A stretch of 64,000 nt of DNA from Streptomyces sp. NRRL S-1022 (GTDB lineage Bacteria > Actinomycetota > Actinomycetes > Streptomycetales > Streptomycetaceae): assembly GCF_000720135.1 (NCBI RefSeq), contig NZ_JOIU01000026.1, positions 1 to 64,000 on the forward strand, written 5' to 3'. The notes below the pieces were generated by a model. The model searched no databases, had not been told where the DNA came from, and was given only the letters and a program-made list of their open reading frames with translations. Made by a program: the position numbers and the translations under genes. The first letter of the stretch is position 1, and every line of letters begins with the position of its first letter. Positions 8,155-17,346 of this stretch are shown piece by piece.

Positions 8155-9585
8155 ATGGCCAAGCTCCGTGCGGGTGAGGGGATTCTCCGCCGCAAACCCA
8201 TCGAGCACATCGAGGAGACCGAGGTCGGCGAGGGCACCCGGCTGGACAAGTCACTGGGGCTCTGGCAGCTGACCGCCATCGGTGTCGGCGGCATCATCGG
8301 CGCGGGCATCTTCACGCTGGCCGGCACGGTGGCGAACGGCACGGCGGGGCCCGCGGTGCTGGTGTCCTTCCTGATCGCCGGTGTCGCGAGCGCCTGTGCC
8401 GCGCTGTCGTACGCCGAGTTCGCCGGGATGATCCCGAAGGCGGGCTCGGCCTACACCTACGGGTACGCGGTGCTCGGCGAGTTCGCCGGCTGGTTCATCG
8501 GCTGGGACCTGCTGCTGGAGTACACCGCGATCGTGGCCGTGGTGGCCATCGGCATCTCCGGCTACTTCGGCTTCCTGGTCGAGGCGATGGGCGCGCACCT
8601 GCCCGCCTGGATGCTGGGGGCGCCCGGCACCGGCTCCGGGCACCGGGTCGACCTGTTCGCGGTCGTGCTGTGCCTGCTGATCGCGTGGCTGCTGACCCAG
8701 GGGATCCGCAGCGCGGCCCGCTTCGAGACGTCCGTGGTCGCGCTGAAGGTGCTGGTGGTGCTGCTGGTGATCGGCGTGGGCGTGTTCCACATCGATGCGG
8801 GCAACTACACCCCGTTCTTCCCGTTCGGCATCAGCGGGGCGTTCACGGGCGCCGCGACGGTGTTCTTCGCGGTGTTCGGCTACGACGCGATGTCGACGGC
8901 GGCCGAGGAGTCGAAGGACGCCCAGCGGCACATGCCGAAGGCGATCATCTACTCGCTGATCATCTCCATGGTGCTGTACGTGGCGGCGTGCCTGGTGCTG
9001 ACCGGCATGCAGAACTACAAGGACATCGACAAGGAGAGCGGCTTCGCGACGGCGTTCAAGTCGGTGGGCCTGGGCGCGCTGGCGGACGTGATCGCGGTCG
9101 GCGCGATCATCGGCATCCTCACCGTGATGTTCACGTTCATGCTGGGCGTGACCCGGGTGTGGTTCTCGATGTCCCGGGACGGGCTGCTGCCCCGGTGGTT
9201 CGCCAAGACGCACCCGACGCGGCACGTGCCCACCCGTGTGACCTGGATCGTCGGGGTGGCCTCGGCCGCCATCGCCGGGTTCGTGCCGATCGGCGAGGCG
9301 GCCGAGCTGACGAACATCGGCATCCTGCTGGCGTTCGTGGTGGTGTGCACGGCGGTGATCGTGCTGCGCTACCGGCAGCCGGAGCTGCCGCGTTCCTTCC
9401 GGACGCCGGGGATGCCGGTGGTGCCGGCGCTGGGGGTGCTCTTCTCGATCTGGCTGATCACGTTCCTGCAGTGGCAGACGTGGGTGCGGTTCGCGGTGTG
9501 GTTCGTGATCGGCTGCGTGATCTACTTCGGCTACTCCTACCGGCGCTCGGTGCTGGCCACCGGGCAGCGCGCCGGCCGGCGCTGA
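8155..9585 (+). CDS. APC family amino acid permease
   Basis: A 476-residue cationic-amino-acid-type permease of the APC superfamily with about 12 membrane helices. The first helix carries the consensus substrate-binding sequence GVGGIIGAGIFTL, and the family motif GYDAMSTAAEESKD follows helix 6. It probably imports amino acids using a proton gradient; the substrate cannot be fixed. I prefer the ATG at 8155 because AAGAGGTGAG (8141-8150) is a good ribosome site just upstream. The ATG at 8110 would add 15 residues without an obvious site. The gene ends directly against the convergent CapA-like gene. Confidence 0.9.
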   Translation: MAKLRAGEGILRRKPIEHIEETEVGEGTRLDKSLGLWQLTAIGVGGIIGAGIFTLAGTVANGTAGPAVLVSFLIAGVASACAALSYAEFAGMIPKAGSAYTYGYAVLGEFAGWFIGWDLLLEYTAIVAVVAIGISGYFGFLVEAMGAHLPAWMLGAPGTGSGHRVDLFAVVLCLLIAWLLTQGIRSAARFETSVVALKVLVVLLVIGVGVFHIDAGNYTPFFPFGISGAFTGAATVFFAVFGYDAMSTAAEESKDAQRHMPKAIIYSLIISMVLYVAACLVLTGMQNYKDIDKESGFATAFKSVGLGALADVIAVGAIIGILTVMFTFMLGVTRVWFSMSRDGLLPRWFAKTHPTRHVPTRVTWIVGVASAAIAGFVPIGEAAELTNIGILLAFVVVCTAVIVLRYRQPELPRSFRTPGMPVVPALGVLFSIWLITFLQWQTWVRFAVWFVIGCVIYFGYSYRRSVLATGQRAGRR

Positions 9586-10737
9586 TCACTCCGCCATGAC
9601 CAGGCCGTCCTGGGCGGCCCCCCGGCTGAGGACGACGTCCTTGATGCGGTCGCGCACCGCTTCCAGCTCGGCGCCCTGGGCGATGGCGTGGTTGAGGTCG
9701 AGGACGCGGCCGGCGTCGAGGTCGTACAGCTGCGGGACGAACTCGGCCTTGGTGACCCGCCAGGGCCCGCCCGGCCGGGCGGGCGGGGCGAAGGTGAAGC
9801 GGCCGAGGGTGGACTCGTTGCCGCGCGGGTCCTGGGCGCCGTCGCCGTTGTACATCTCGCCGGCGATCTGGTCGCCCATCCCGTAGACCACCCAGGTGCC
9901 GTTGACCTTCTCGTACGCCTGCGGGACGTGGGCGTGGGTGCCGAGGATCAGGTCGATGTCCGGGTGGCCGTCGGTGGCCGAGGCGGTGAGCCGCTGGGCG
10001 AGGGAGAGCTGGAGGCGGTCGGGCTGGTCCTGCCACTCGGTGCCCCAGTGCACGGAGAGCACGACCACGTCCGCGCCGCCCCGCCGGGCGGCGCGGGCGT
10101 CGGCGATCATCCGGTCGGCGTCGATGAGGTTCACCGCCCAGGGCTGTCCGGGCGGCATCGCGTTGCCGTTGGTGCCGAAGGTGTACGACAGGTGGGCGAC
10201 CTTGGCGGAACCCGCCCGCAGGATCGTGACCGACCGGGCCTCGGTCTCGGTACGGGCGGTCCCGGAGTGCCGCAGACCGGCCTTGTCCATGGCGTCGAGG
10301 GTGCGCCGGATGCCGGCGGCGCCGTCGTCCAGGGCGTGGTTGGAGGCGGTGGAGCAGCCGTCGTAGCCGGTCGCGGCGAGGCCCGCGGCGACCTGCGGCG
10401 GGGACTTGAAGACGGGGTAGCCGGCGTAGTCGCCGTCGGCGCCGTAGACGGTCTCCATGTGACACAGCGCCAGATCGGCGCCGGAGACCACCGGTGCGAC
10501 GCCGGCCAGCATGGGGCGGAAGTCGTGGCCGTTGCCGCCCGCGTCGTAGGCGGCCCGTTCGATGACGGAGGTGTGCGGCAGCACGTCGCCGGAGGCGACG
10601 AGGGTGAAGCCGGCGGGCGCGGCGGGCGCCGCGCGTCCCTGGGCACCGGTCTCCTCCCGGTGCTGGTTCTGGCAGGCCGCCCCGGCCGCGAGGACGGCGG
10701 TCAGGGCCAGAGCCACCTGCTGTCTGCGTCCGATCAT
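9586..10737 (-). CDS. CapA-family metallophosphatase-like lipoprotein
   Basis: A 383-residue protein of the CapA/PGA-synthesis family, which has a calcineurin-like metallophosphoesterase fold. It is implicated in poly-gamma-glutamate or capsule processing in some bacteria, though the role of such paralogues in actinomycetes is unclear. Motifs seen are ASGDVLPH (metal-binding Asp), CSTASNHALDDG (Asn-His), VVVLSVHWGTEW and ILGTHAHVPQ. The N terminus is a hydrophobic signal ending in AGAAC, with Cys22 as a likely lipidation site, although the -3 residue is atypical. The start is ATG at 10737; the open frame extends much further upstream but is antisense to the sigma gene and is not credible. Confidence 0.85.
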   Translation of the reverse strand: MIGRRQQVALALTAVLAAGAACQNQHREETGAQGRAAPAAPAGFTLVASGDVLPHTSVIERAAYDAGGNGHDFRPMLAGVAPVVSGADLALCHMETVYGADGDYAGYPVFKSPPQVAAGLAATGYDGCSTASNHALDDGAAGIRRTLDAMDKAGLRHSGTARTETEARSVTILRAGSAKVAHLSYTFGTNGNAMPPGQPWAVNLIDADRMIADARAARRGGADVVVLSVHWGTEWQDQPDRLQLSLAQRLTASATDGHPDIDLILGTHAHVPQAYEKVNGTWVVYGMGDQIAGEMYNGDGAQDPRGNESTLGRFTFAPPARPGGPWRVTKAEFVPQLYDLDAGRVLDLNHAIAQGAELEAVRDRIKDVVLSRGAAQDGLVMAE

Positions 10738-10954
10738 CTCTTCACCCCAAGATTGTCGTATATACCGACGAACCCGTGACGGGCATATGGGTATGAATCT
10801 GATGTGCCGGATAAACAGCCCGGCTGGTGTCATTAGCCCATCCGGTGTCCCGGCACACCTCTCGGCCGACCGTTCGCCGACGCGATCGACCGCCCGTCGC
10901 ACAACCGGGCCCGCCCCCTGTCCGCCGGGCCGCACCCTGCGCTGCGATACGGCC

Positions 10955-11503
10955 ATGACGGCCGGAACCTCACTCACCCACGGGACGACGACCGCCGGGC
11001 ACGAGCTGGCCGCGCTCCAGCGCGAGCACGGCGGCCCCCTGTTCGCCCTGCTGTTCAGGCTCTGCGACGGCGACCGGCAGCGCGCCGAGGACCTCGTGCA
11101 GGAGACCCTGGTGCGCGCCTGGCAGCATCCCGAGGCGCTGCACGCCGACGGCTTCGACTCGGTGCGGCCCTGGCTGCTCACCGTGGCCCGGCGGCTGGCC
11201 ATCGACGCCCGGCGGGCCCGGCAGGCACGGCCGCCCGAGATCGGCGACGAGATCCCCGAGACCGCCCGGGTGACCGCCGACCACGCCGAACGGGCCGCGG
11301 CGATGCTGGACGTCCGGGAGGCTGTGAAGACACTCACGCCCGAGCACCGTGACGTCCTGGTACTCGTGTACTTCCTCGGGGCCAGTGTTGCGGAAGCGGC
11401 GCAGACCCTGGGCATTCCACCCGGTACGGTGAAATCCCGCGCGTACTACGCACTGCGCGCCCTACGCCGGGTCCTTCCGGGTTATACGGCCGACCTGCGG
11501 TGA
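10955..11503 (+). CDS. ECF RNA polymerase sigma factor
   Basis: A 182-residue extracytoplasmic-function sigma factor. Region 2 (about 25-90) contains DRQRAEDLVQETLVRAW and RPWLLTVARRLAIDARR; region 4 (about 120-170) contains the helix-turn-helix SVAEAAQTLGIPPGTVKSR. It directs RNA polymerase to stress promoters. The start at 10955 (ATG) fits the family's beginning; upstream in-frame codons run antisense through CapA. The zinc-finger anti-sigma gene lies about 800 bp downstream on the same strand, with one unknown gene between, so the three probably form a signalling unit. Confidence 0.9.
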   Translation: MTAGTSLTHGTTTAGHELAALQREHGGPLFALLFRLCDGDRQRAEDLVQETLVRAWQHPEALHADGFDSVRPWLLTVARRLAIDARRARQARPPEIGDEIPETARVTADHAERAAAMLDVREAVKTLTPEHRDVLVLVYFLGASVAEAAQTLGIPPGTVKSRAYYALRALRRVLPGYTADLR

Positions 11504-11643
11504 AACCGGAGGCATGGTCAAACCTCGGTAAAGCGCCTTGCTGTGGCACCCGTTCGGGCAATGGGCTGTCCTCATCCGCGTTCCGGTCGGGGGCGGCCCC
11601 GGGTTTCGGGTGACGCGCACGTACCGGAGGAAGGCAGGAAGGG

Positions 11644-12156
11644 ATGCTGCACAGAGGGCACGAGAGCACGGACGGCACCGGCGGCGGTGAACTGGCCGTA
11701 CCCATGGCCTGGTTGTACGCCGAGTACATCGCCGACGAGCTGCTGCGCACCGGCGATCTGATGCCACCGACGTCCTTCGAGTTCCGGGCCGGCCGGGACG
11801 CGCTGGCACTGACCGTCTTCCTGTCCGACACCGACGGGGAGCTGTCCGGCATCCGGGTGATCTCCCAGCTGGAGAACTGGCTGTCGCTGACCGCCTACGA
11901 CCAGCCGTGGCGGGACTGGGTGCGGGAGCGCATGGCCGAGCTGACCCGGCGGGCGGCCGGCTCGGAGGCCCCCGACCCCGACCTGGCGCTGGCGGCCGAC
12001 GCCTGGCGCTGGCTGGAGGAGACCGAGCTGCTCGCCCCGGACCTGGACGCGGTGCCGGGCGGCGGGGTGTCCGGGGAGGACGACGGACCGAAGGTGTGGA
12101 CACCGGCCTGGCGGCTGGGGCTGCCTCTCGGACACCTGGCGATCCACCTCTTCTGA
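11644..12156 (+). CDS. Hypothetical protein between sigma and anti-sigma genes
   Basis: A 170-residue soluble, acidic protein of unknown function with no signal peptide, membrane segment or recognised motif. It is rich in Leu, Ala and Asp and has conserved-looking Trp residues (WLYAEYIADEL, QPWRDWVRERM, DAWRWLEETELL). It starts with ATG at 11644 after the ribosome site GGAGGAAGGAAGGG (about 11628-11641). Its place between an ECF sigma factor and a ZAS anti-sigma factor suggests a role in that pathway, but this is inference from position only. Confidence 0.7.
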   Translation: MLHRGHESTDGTGGGELAVPMAWLYAEYIADELLRTGDLMPPTSFEFRAGRDALALTVFLSDTDGELSGIRVISQLENWLSLTAYDQPWRDWVRERMAELTRRAAGSEAPDPDLALAADAWRWLEETELLAPDLDAVPGGGVSGEDDGPKVWTPAWRLGLPLGHLAIHLF

Positions 12157-12307
12157 ACCTTCCGGAATTCACACCAATCCGCGGGCCGGGCCGCTCCGAA
12201 TCTCTTGTCCGCGATTCTGTGCGCGGCTTGAGTGATTCGGCGGCCGGCTGCGTACGGGTGGGAGCAAGGAGTAACCCCACCCGCACCCATCGGCACGAGG
12301 ATTCGGC

Positions 12308-12964
12308 ATGAGGTCCCTGGAAAGGCATCGCGACGTCGGCGCGTACGCGCTCGGCGTGCTGGACGAGGCGGAGGCCTTCCGCTTCGAGGACCACCTCATG
12401 GAGTGCCCCCGCTGCGCGGCACACGTGACCGAATTCGGGTCCACGACCCGGCAGTTGATGCTGTACCGCCGGGCCACGCCACGCTTCGTGCACCCCATGG
12501 CACAGCCCGGCCCCCGGCTGCTGGACCGGCTGCTCGGCGAGCTGGCGCTCCGGCACCGGGCGCGGCGCCGCCGGCTGCTGTACGGACTGGCCGCCTCCGT
12601 GGTGCTGGCGGTGGCCGGCCCGGGCATCGTGGCCTTCTCCGGCCACCCGGAGCCGGCCGCGTCGCAGGTCACGGCGGCGACCGATCCGCGGACCGGGGTG
12701 TGGGCGCAGGTCACCTCCGCGGACCAGGACTGGGGCAGCGACCTGCGCCTGGAGGTCAGGGACGGCTCGGGGACGCACGCCTGCCGGCTGATCGCGGTCG
12801 GCCGCGACGGCAGCGAACAGGTGGTCGCCGGCTGGACCAACCCCGGCGACGGCAGCCGGGTCACCACCACGATGGGCGCGGCGGCCCTGCACCCGGACCA
12901 GATCGAGCGCTACGAGGTCCGCACGGCGGAGGGAAAGCGCCTGGTCACGGTCGAGGCACGGTGA
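12308..12964 (+). CDS. Membrane-anchored zinc-binding anti-sigma factor
   Basis: A 218-residue ZAS-type anti-sigma factor. The N-terminal zinc motif is H29-x3-C33-x2-C36 (HLMECPRC), which binds the cognate ECF sigma factor. A single membrane helix (about 90-110) leads to an extracytoplasmic sensor-like domain (about 115-218). The start ATG at 12308 is used. The likely partner is the ECF sigma factor at 10955-11503. The gap upstream (12157-12307) is relatively AT-rich and may carry its own promoter. Confidence 0.88.
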   Translation: MRSLERHRDVGAYALGVLDEAEAFRFEDHLMECPRCAAHVTEFGSTTRQLMLYRRATPRFVHPMAQPGPRLLDRLLGELALRHRARRRRLLYGLAASVVLAVAGPGIVAFSGHPEPAASQVTAATDPRTGVWAQVTSADQDWGSDLRLEVRDGSGTHACRLIAVGRDGSEQVVAGWTNPGDGSRVTTTMGAAALHPDQIERYEVRTAEGKRLVTVEAR

Positions 12965-13015
12965 CGGTGCCCGGACCCGGCCGGCCGCCCGCACCGGGCC
13001 CGGCACGGCCCGCGT

Positions 13016-13879
13016 TCACTTCAGCAGGCGGGACAGCCGGCGGTCGGCCAGCGGCTTGCCGCCCGTCTGGCAGGTCGGGCAGTACTGGAGCGAGGAGTCG
13101 CTGAAGGAGACCTCGCGAATGGTGTCGCCGCACACCGGGCAGGGCTCGCCGGTACGGCCGTGGACGCGCAGACCGCTCTTCTTCTCCGACTTCAGCCGGC
13201 CGGCCGCCACGCCCCGGGAGCGCTCGACCGCCTCGGTGAGCGTCTCGCGCAGCGCCGTGTACAGCCGGTGGGTCTCCTGCGGGGTGAGGGACGCGGCCAG
13301 CTTGAACGGGGACATCTTCGCGGCGTGCAGGATCTCGTCGCTGTAGGCGTTGCCGACGCCCGCGATCAGCGACTGGTCGCGCAGGGCGCCCTTCAGCTGC
13401 CGCCGTTCGTCACGGAGCAGGGCGGCGAAGCGGTCCTCGTCGAAGTCGGCGGCGAGCGGGTCCGGGCCGAGGCGGGCGATGCCCGGCACCTGACCCGGGT
13501 CGCCGACGACGTACACGGCCAGCCGCTTCTGGGTGCCTGCCTCGGTGAGGTCGAAGCCCTCGCCGGTCTCCAGCGCCACGCGCAGCGCCAGCGGACCCTT
13601 GCCGGGCTTCGGCGGGCCGTCCGGCAGCCGGTCCTTCCAGTGCAGCCAGCCCGCGCGGGCCAGATGGACCACGAGGTGCAGCCCGCCGTCCGTCTCCATG
13701 TCCAGGAACTTGCCGTACCGGCGCACGGCGGTCACCGCGCCGCCCTCCACGGCGTCGACGGGCGGGTCGTACGTCTTCAGGACGCTGACGGCGACCGGCA
13801 GCACCCGCACCACCCGGCGGCCGACCAGGTGCTCGGCGAGGAAGTCCGTCAGCGCTTCTACCTCGGGCAGTTCCGGCAT
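13016..13879 (-). CDS. Fpg/Nei family DNA glycosylase-AP lyase
   Basis: A 287-residue base-excision repair enzyme. It starts MPELPEVE: Pro after the initiator Met is the Schiff-base nucleophile after Met removal, and Glu3 is the catalytic acid. The middle has the helix-two-turn-helix LKGALRDQSLIAGVGNAYSDE. The C terminus has a four-Cys zinc finger, CPVC and CPTC. It removes oxidised purines or pyrimidines; sequence alone does not separate MutM-like from Nei-like specificity, and the weakly Fpg-like finger end (QTGGK) leaves this open. Conservative naming is Fpg/Nei. Confidence 0.92.
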   Translation of the reverse strand: MPELPEVEALTDFLAEHLVGRRVVRVLPVAVSVLKTYDPPVDAVEGGAVTAVRRYGKFLDMETDGGLHLVVHLARAGWLHWKDRLPDGPPKPGKGPLALRVALETGEGFDLTEAGTQKRLAVYVVGDPGQVPGIARLGPDPLAADFDEDRFAALLRDERRQLKGALRDQSLIAGVGNAYSDEILHAAKMSPFKLAASLTPQETHRLYTALRETLTEAVERSRGVAAGRLKSEKKSGLRVHGRTGEPCPVCGDTIREVSFSDSSLQYCPTCQTGGKPLADRRLSRLLK

Positions 13880-13934
13880 ACGTCCAGGGTGCCATCCGGA
13901 ACCGGGGACGCCCCGCGGGCCGCCCGGCCGTGCC

Positions 13935-16010
13935 TCACGGCAGCCGGAACTCGCACCACACCGCCTTGCCGCCGCCCCGCGCCTCCACGCCCCAGCTGTC
14001 GGCGAGCCGGTCCACGAGGAGCAGGCCGCGGCCGGACACCCGGCTCTCGCCGGCGTCCCGGCGCCGGGGCAGCGCGCTGGAGGAGTCCTCGACCTCGATG
14101 CGCACCCGGCGTCCGCCGCCGGACAGGGCCCGCAGGGTGACGATCGCGGAGCCCTCGGTGTGCATCAGCGCGTTGGTGATCAGCTCGTCGGCGGCCAGCT
14201 CGATCTCGTAGGCGCGCTCGTGGGCGCCCCAGGCACGGACCGCGGCGCGGATCATGTGCCGGGCCTGGACGAGGGCCTCCGGGTCGCCCGGGGCCACGTG
14301 CCGGCGGAGCCGACCGCCGGCGGGGGCCGTCCCGGGGACGCAGCGGCGCAGCAGGAGCAGGGCCACGTCGTCGTCGCCGCCCTGCTCCTCGGACAGCTGG
14401 ATCAGCCGGTCGGCGAGGTCGCGCACCTCGTCCGGGCCGTCCGCGACGAGGGCGGCGAGGCGGCGCATGCCGTCGTCGAGATCGGTGCCGGGCTGTTCGA
14501 CGAGCCCGTCGGTGCACAACAGCAGGGTGTGCCCCGGATCGAGTTCGAGGGTGGCGACCGGATACTCCAGCCGGCCGAACTCGGCGGACAGGCCGAGCGG
14601 CAGCCCGCCCTCGACGGTGATCCGGGCGCAGCTGCCGTCGCTGTGCCGGACGAGCGGGTCGATGTGCCCGGCGCGGACCACCTGGACGACCCCGGTGGAC
14701 AGGTCGGCCTCGGCGTACAGGCAGGTGGCGAAGCGGTCGGTGTCGAGTTCGTGCAGGAAGGCGGAGGCGCGGGCCATCACGGTGGCCGGGGTGTGGCCCT
14801 CGGCGGCGTAGGCACGCAGCACGATGCGCAGCTGGCCCATGACGGCCGCCGCGTGCGTGTCGTGGCCCTGGACGTCGCCGATGACCGCGCCGACCCGGCC
14901 GCCGGGCAGTGGGATCAGGTCGTACCAGTCGCCGCCGATGTCCCGGCCCAGGGCCGCCGAGCGGTAGCGGACCGCGATGTCGGCGCCGCGGACGCTGGGG
15001 ATGCTGCGGGGCAGCATGGCCTGCTGGAGGCCCTGGGCGAGGTCCTTCTCCTGTTCGTAGAGCATGGCCCGCATGAGGCTCTGCGCGATGCTGCTGCCGA
15101 GGGCGACCAGGACGGCGCGCTCCTCGGCGGAGAAGCCGCGCCGGTCGTCGTAGAGCAGCCCCATCGCGCCGATCGGGCGGGCCTGGGCGATCAGGGGCAG
15201 ATAGGCGGCCGAGGTGATGCGCAGGTCCGTGAGGTGCGGCCAGAGGATCGGGTAGTCGGCGGCGAACTCCTCGGGGGACTCGATGAACCGGGGGCTGAGG
15301 GTGCGGACGACCTCGCTCATCGGGTACGGCTCGTCGATCCGGGTGATGCGGGTGCCGGGGACGGAGGCGCCGGCGGGTCCCTCGGCCACCAGCCGGATCC
15401 GGCCCGCCTCCACCAGGCCCATCACCAGGCTGGCCGCGCCCAGGTGGCGGACTCCGTGGGTGTCCTTGAGGACGTCGATGACGTCCTGGACGCTGCGGGC
15501 GTGGGCGAGGGCGGCGGAGATGACCTGGACGACGCTGGTCTGCTGCCGGAAGGCCTCGTCCTGGGCGGCTCGCAGGCTGCGGGCGGCGCTGTCGGCGAGT
15601 TCCTGGGTGGCGTCGCGGACGATGCCGACGACCCGGCGCGGGCGGCCGGTCTCGTCGCGCCGGATGTAGCCCTGGGTGTGGGTCCAGCGCATGCTGCCGT
15701 CGCGGCAGCGGATGCGGAAGTAGGTGCCGTAGTTCTCGCTGCCGTCCTTGATCGCGCGGGCGACGACCGCGTCCAGCCGGGCGGCCTCCGGCGGCGGCAC
15801 CCGTACGGCGAGGGTTTCCGGGCGCTCGTCGTACTCCTCGGGCCGCAGGTCGAACACCTCGAAGGCCTGAGCATCCATGTGGAAGAGACCGGCGTCCAGA
15901 TCCCAGTCGAAACTGCCCATGCGGTTGAGCGCGAGGACCGGGGCCGGATGTGCGGGCCAGTCCTCCGGGAGGGACAGGGCGCTCGCTCCCCGATCGGCCA
16001 TGGGGCCCAC
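13935..16010 (-). CDS. PAS-GAF-SpoIIE phosphatase with C-terminal HATPase domain
   Basis: A 691-residue soluble signalling protein. Order of domains: PAS (about 30-135), GAF (about 155-325), PP2C/SpoIIE serine phosphatase (about 345-545, motifs GGDWYDL, IGDVQGHD and QGGDDDVALLLL), and an anti-sigma-type histidine kinase-like ATPase (about 565-690, motifs ELAADELITNALMHT and GRGLLLVDRLADSWG). In Streptomyces such proteins act in partner-switching control of sigma factors, both dephosphorylating anti-anti-sigma factors and acting as kinase. The PAS and GAF domains would sense a ligand or redox state. Start uncertain: GTG at 16010 or ATG at 16001; neither has a strong ribosome site. Confidence 0.92.
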   Translation of the reverse strand: MGPMADRGASALSLPEDWPAHPAPVLALNRMGSFDWDLDAGLFHMDAQAFEVFDLRPEEYDERPETLAVRVPPPEAARLDAVVARAIKDGSENYGTYFRIRCRDGSMRWTHTQGYIRRDETGRPRRVVGIVRDATQELADSAARSLRAAQDEAFRQQTSVVQVISAALAHARSVQDVIDVLKDTHGVRHLGAASLVMGLVEAGRIRLVAEGPAGASVPGTRITRIDEPYPMSEVVRTLSPRFIESPEEFAADYPILWPHLTDLRITSAAYLPLIAQARPIGAMGLLYDDRRGFSAEERAVLVALGSSIAQSLMRAMLYEQEKDLAQGLQQAMLPRSIPSVRGADIAVRYRSAALGRDIGGDWYDLIPLPGGRVGAVIGDVQGHDTHAAAVMGQLRIVLRAYAAEGHTPATVMARASAFLHELDTDRFATCLYAEADLSTGVVQVVRAGHIDPLVRHSDGSCARITVEGGLPLGLSAEFGRLEYPVATLELDPGHTLLLCTDGLVEQPGTDLDDGMRRLAALVADGPDEVRDLADRLIQLSEEQGGDDDVALLLLRRCVPGTAPAGGRLRRHVAPGDPEALVQARHMIRAAVRAWGAHERAYEIELAADELITNALMHTEGSAIVTLRALSGGGRRVRIEVEDSSSALPRRRDAGESRVSGRGLLLVDRLADSWGVEARGGGKAVWCEFRLP

Positions 16011-16062
16011 ACTGCCAGTATCCGGCCGATTCTTCGACTTGATCGGCGGCCTGACCGGGGGT

Positions 16063-17220
16063 TCAGGCGCCGGACCGGCCGACGGGACCGCCGGGGGCGG
16101 TGCCGGTCGTGCCGGGGGTGGCGGGGCCGGAGACGGCGGCGGACGGGTGGGCGCCGGCGCCGGCGGGCACGTCCTGGGCCCGGGGCGGGCCGGTGCCGCC
16201 GGAGGCGCCGGGCGAGGGGGCGAGGGAGAGGGCGGGACGGGAGGCGGGGGGCGGCGGGCCGGTCGCGGTGGCGGCCGGGTCCGGGCGGCCGGTGGGACGG
16301 TCCGGTGGCGCGGGGGCGGAGGGCGACGGCGGACTGCCGCCGGGGTCCGGGGAGGCGGGTGGGCCGCTGCCGTCGGGGCCGGGCGGCTCGGTGACCGCCG
16401 CTCCGGCGTCCGGCCGGCCGGGGTCGGCCGGATTGGTGGTGGCCCCCGGGGGCGCGGGCACGACCCGGTCGCGGCGGACGTCGGGGCCGACCCGGCGCTC
16501 GATCCAGGTGCGGGTCGCGGTGTCGACGATCGTGAGGCTGGTGACGGTGCGGGACGCCGGGGTCACCACGACCACCTGGTTCGGCCGGTAGCCGGCCCAC
16601 GGGGTGCCGCGGGCACCGGCGCCGCCGCGGGTCGGCGCGGGTTCGTCGAGCGGGTTGCCGCAGGCGCAGCGCACCCGGGGCACGCCCCGGTTGTCGACGA
16701 GGACGGCGGTGCCCGCCTGGAGCACGGCCTGGTAGCGGGAGGCCGTGCGGGCGCGGTAGGCGTGGCTGGTGACGCGGGTGTCGGCGCCGAGGACCACCGG
16801 GGTCAGGCCGCGCAGGTAGTCCGGGAGCGCCGCCCGGGTGACGCCGGCCACCCCGGCGAAGGCGTCGGCCCGGGCCTCGTCCGCCGTCAGCCGGCGGATG
16901 TGCCGCTCGACGTCGCAGCCGGCCACGCGCGGGGAGCCCCGGTACAGCCCGGGTGTCGCGCCGGACAGCGTGCGCGCCGCGCGCAGCGGCGCCTCGACGT
17001 CGCCGCGCTGGACCCGGGGGGTGGCCGTGGGGGACCCGGGCCTCGGGGCGCCGGTGTCGGTGGACTCGGTGAAGGGCCCGGGCCCCCGCTCGGTGGCGGT
17101 CTGCAGAAGGACCAGCTCCCCCGCCGTGGTCTGCTTGACGCCGGTGCCCGCGCAGCCCGCGGCCAGGAGCATCACGAGGCACGCGCAGGCCGTGACGATG
17201 GATCGGGTGGGTATCCGCAC
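16063..17220 (-). CDS. DUF6777-like lipoprotein with Pro-rich C terminus
   Basis: A 385-residue predicted lipoprotein. The signal peptide ends in a good lipobox (LLAAGC, Cys23). Residues about 30-255 form an exported domain with CACGNPLDEP and a Pro-rich NQVVVVTP region, resembling the Streptomyces DUF6777 group. The last 130 residues are a Pro/Gly/Ala/Thr low-complexity tail with no hydrophobic anchor. Function unknown. The start is GTG at 17220. It lies divergent from the lipase-maturation-factor gene across a relatively AT-rich 126-bp gap. Confidence 0.75.
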   Translation of the reverse strand: MRIPTRSIVTACACLVMLLAAGCAGTGVKQTTAGELVLLQTATERGPGPFTESTDTGAPRPGSPTATPRVQRGDVEAPLRAARTLSGATPGLYRGSPRVAGCDVERHIRRLTADEARADAFAGVAGVTRAALPDYLRGLTPVVLGADTRVTSHAYRARTASRYQAVLQAGTAVLVDNRGVPRVRCACGNPLDEPAPTRGGAGARGTPWAGYRPNQVVVVTPASRTVTSLTIVDTATRTWIERRVGPDVRRDRVVPAPPGATTNPADPGRPDAGAAVTEPPGPDGSGPPASPDPGGSPPSPSAPAPPDRPTGRPDPAATATGPPPPASRPALSLAPSPGASGGTGPPRAQDVPAGAGAHPSAAVSGPATPGTTGTAPGGPVGRSGA

Positions 17221-17346
17221 CGCACACTCCGCATCACTGTGGGTGATTACGTCCTATTGTTGGCATTGCCCGGCTTTGCCTGGCAACTCGGGAACCGTCG
17301 TGACGAGCAAGGCGCCGGTGTCCCCGCTCAGGAGGCGCGCACAGCC

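Noticed and set aside
10738..11415. Upstream extension of the CapA-like gene
   Set aside because: It runs antisense to the ECF sigma gene; the lipoprotein-type signal starts at 10737.
13533..16394. 953-codon plus-strand frame over the phosphatase gene
   Set aside because: Antisense shadow of the SpoIIE phosphatase, whose PAS, GAF, PP2C and ATPase motifs are unambiguous.
15877..17346. Long N-terminal extension of the lipase maturation factor gene
   Set aside because: It overlaps two minus-strand genes and has shadow composition; the homologous part begins at about 17347 with a ribosome site.
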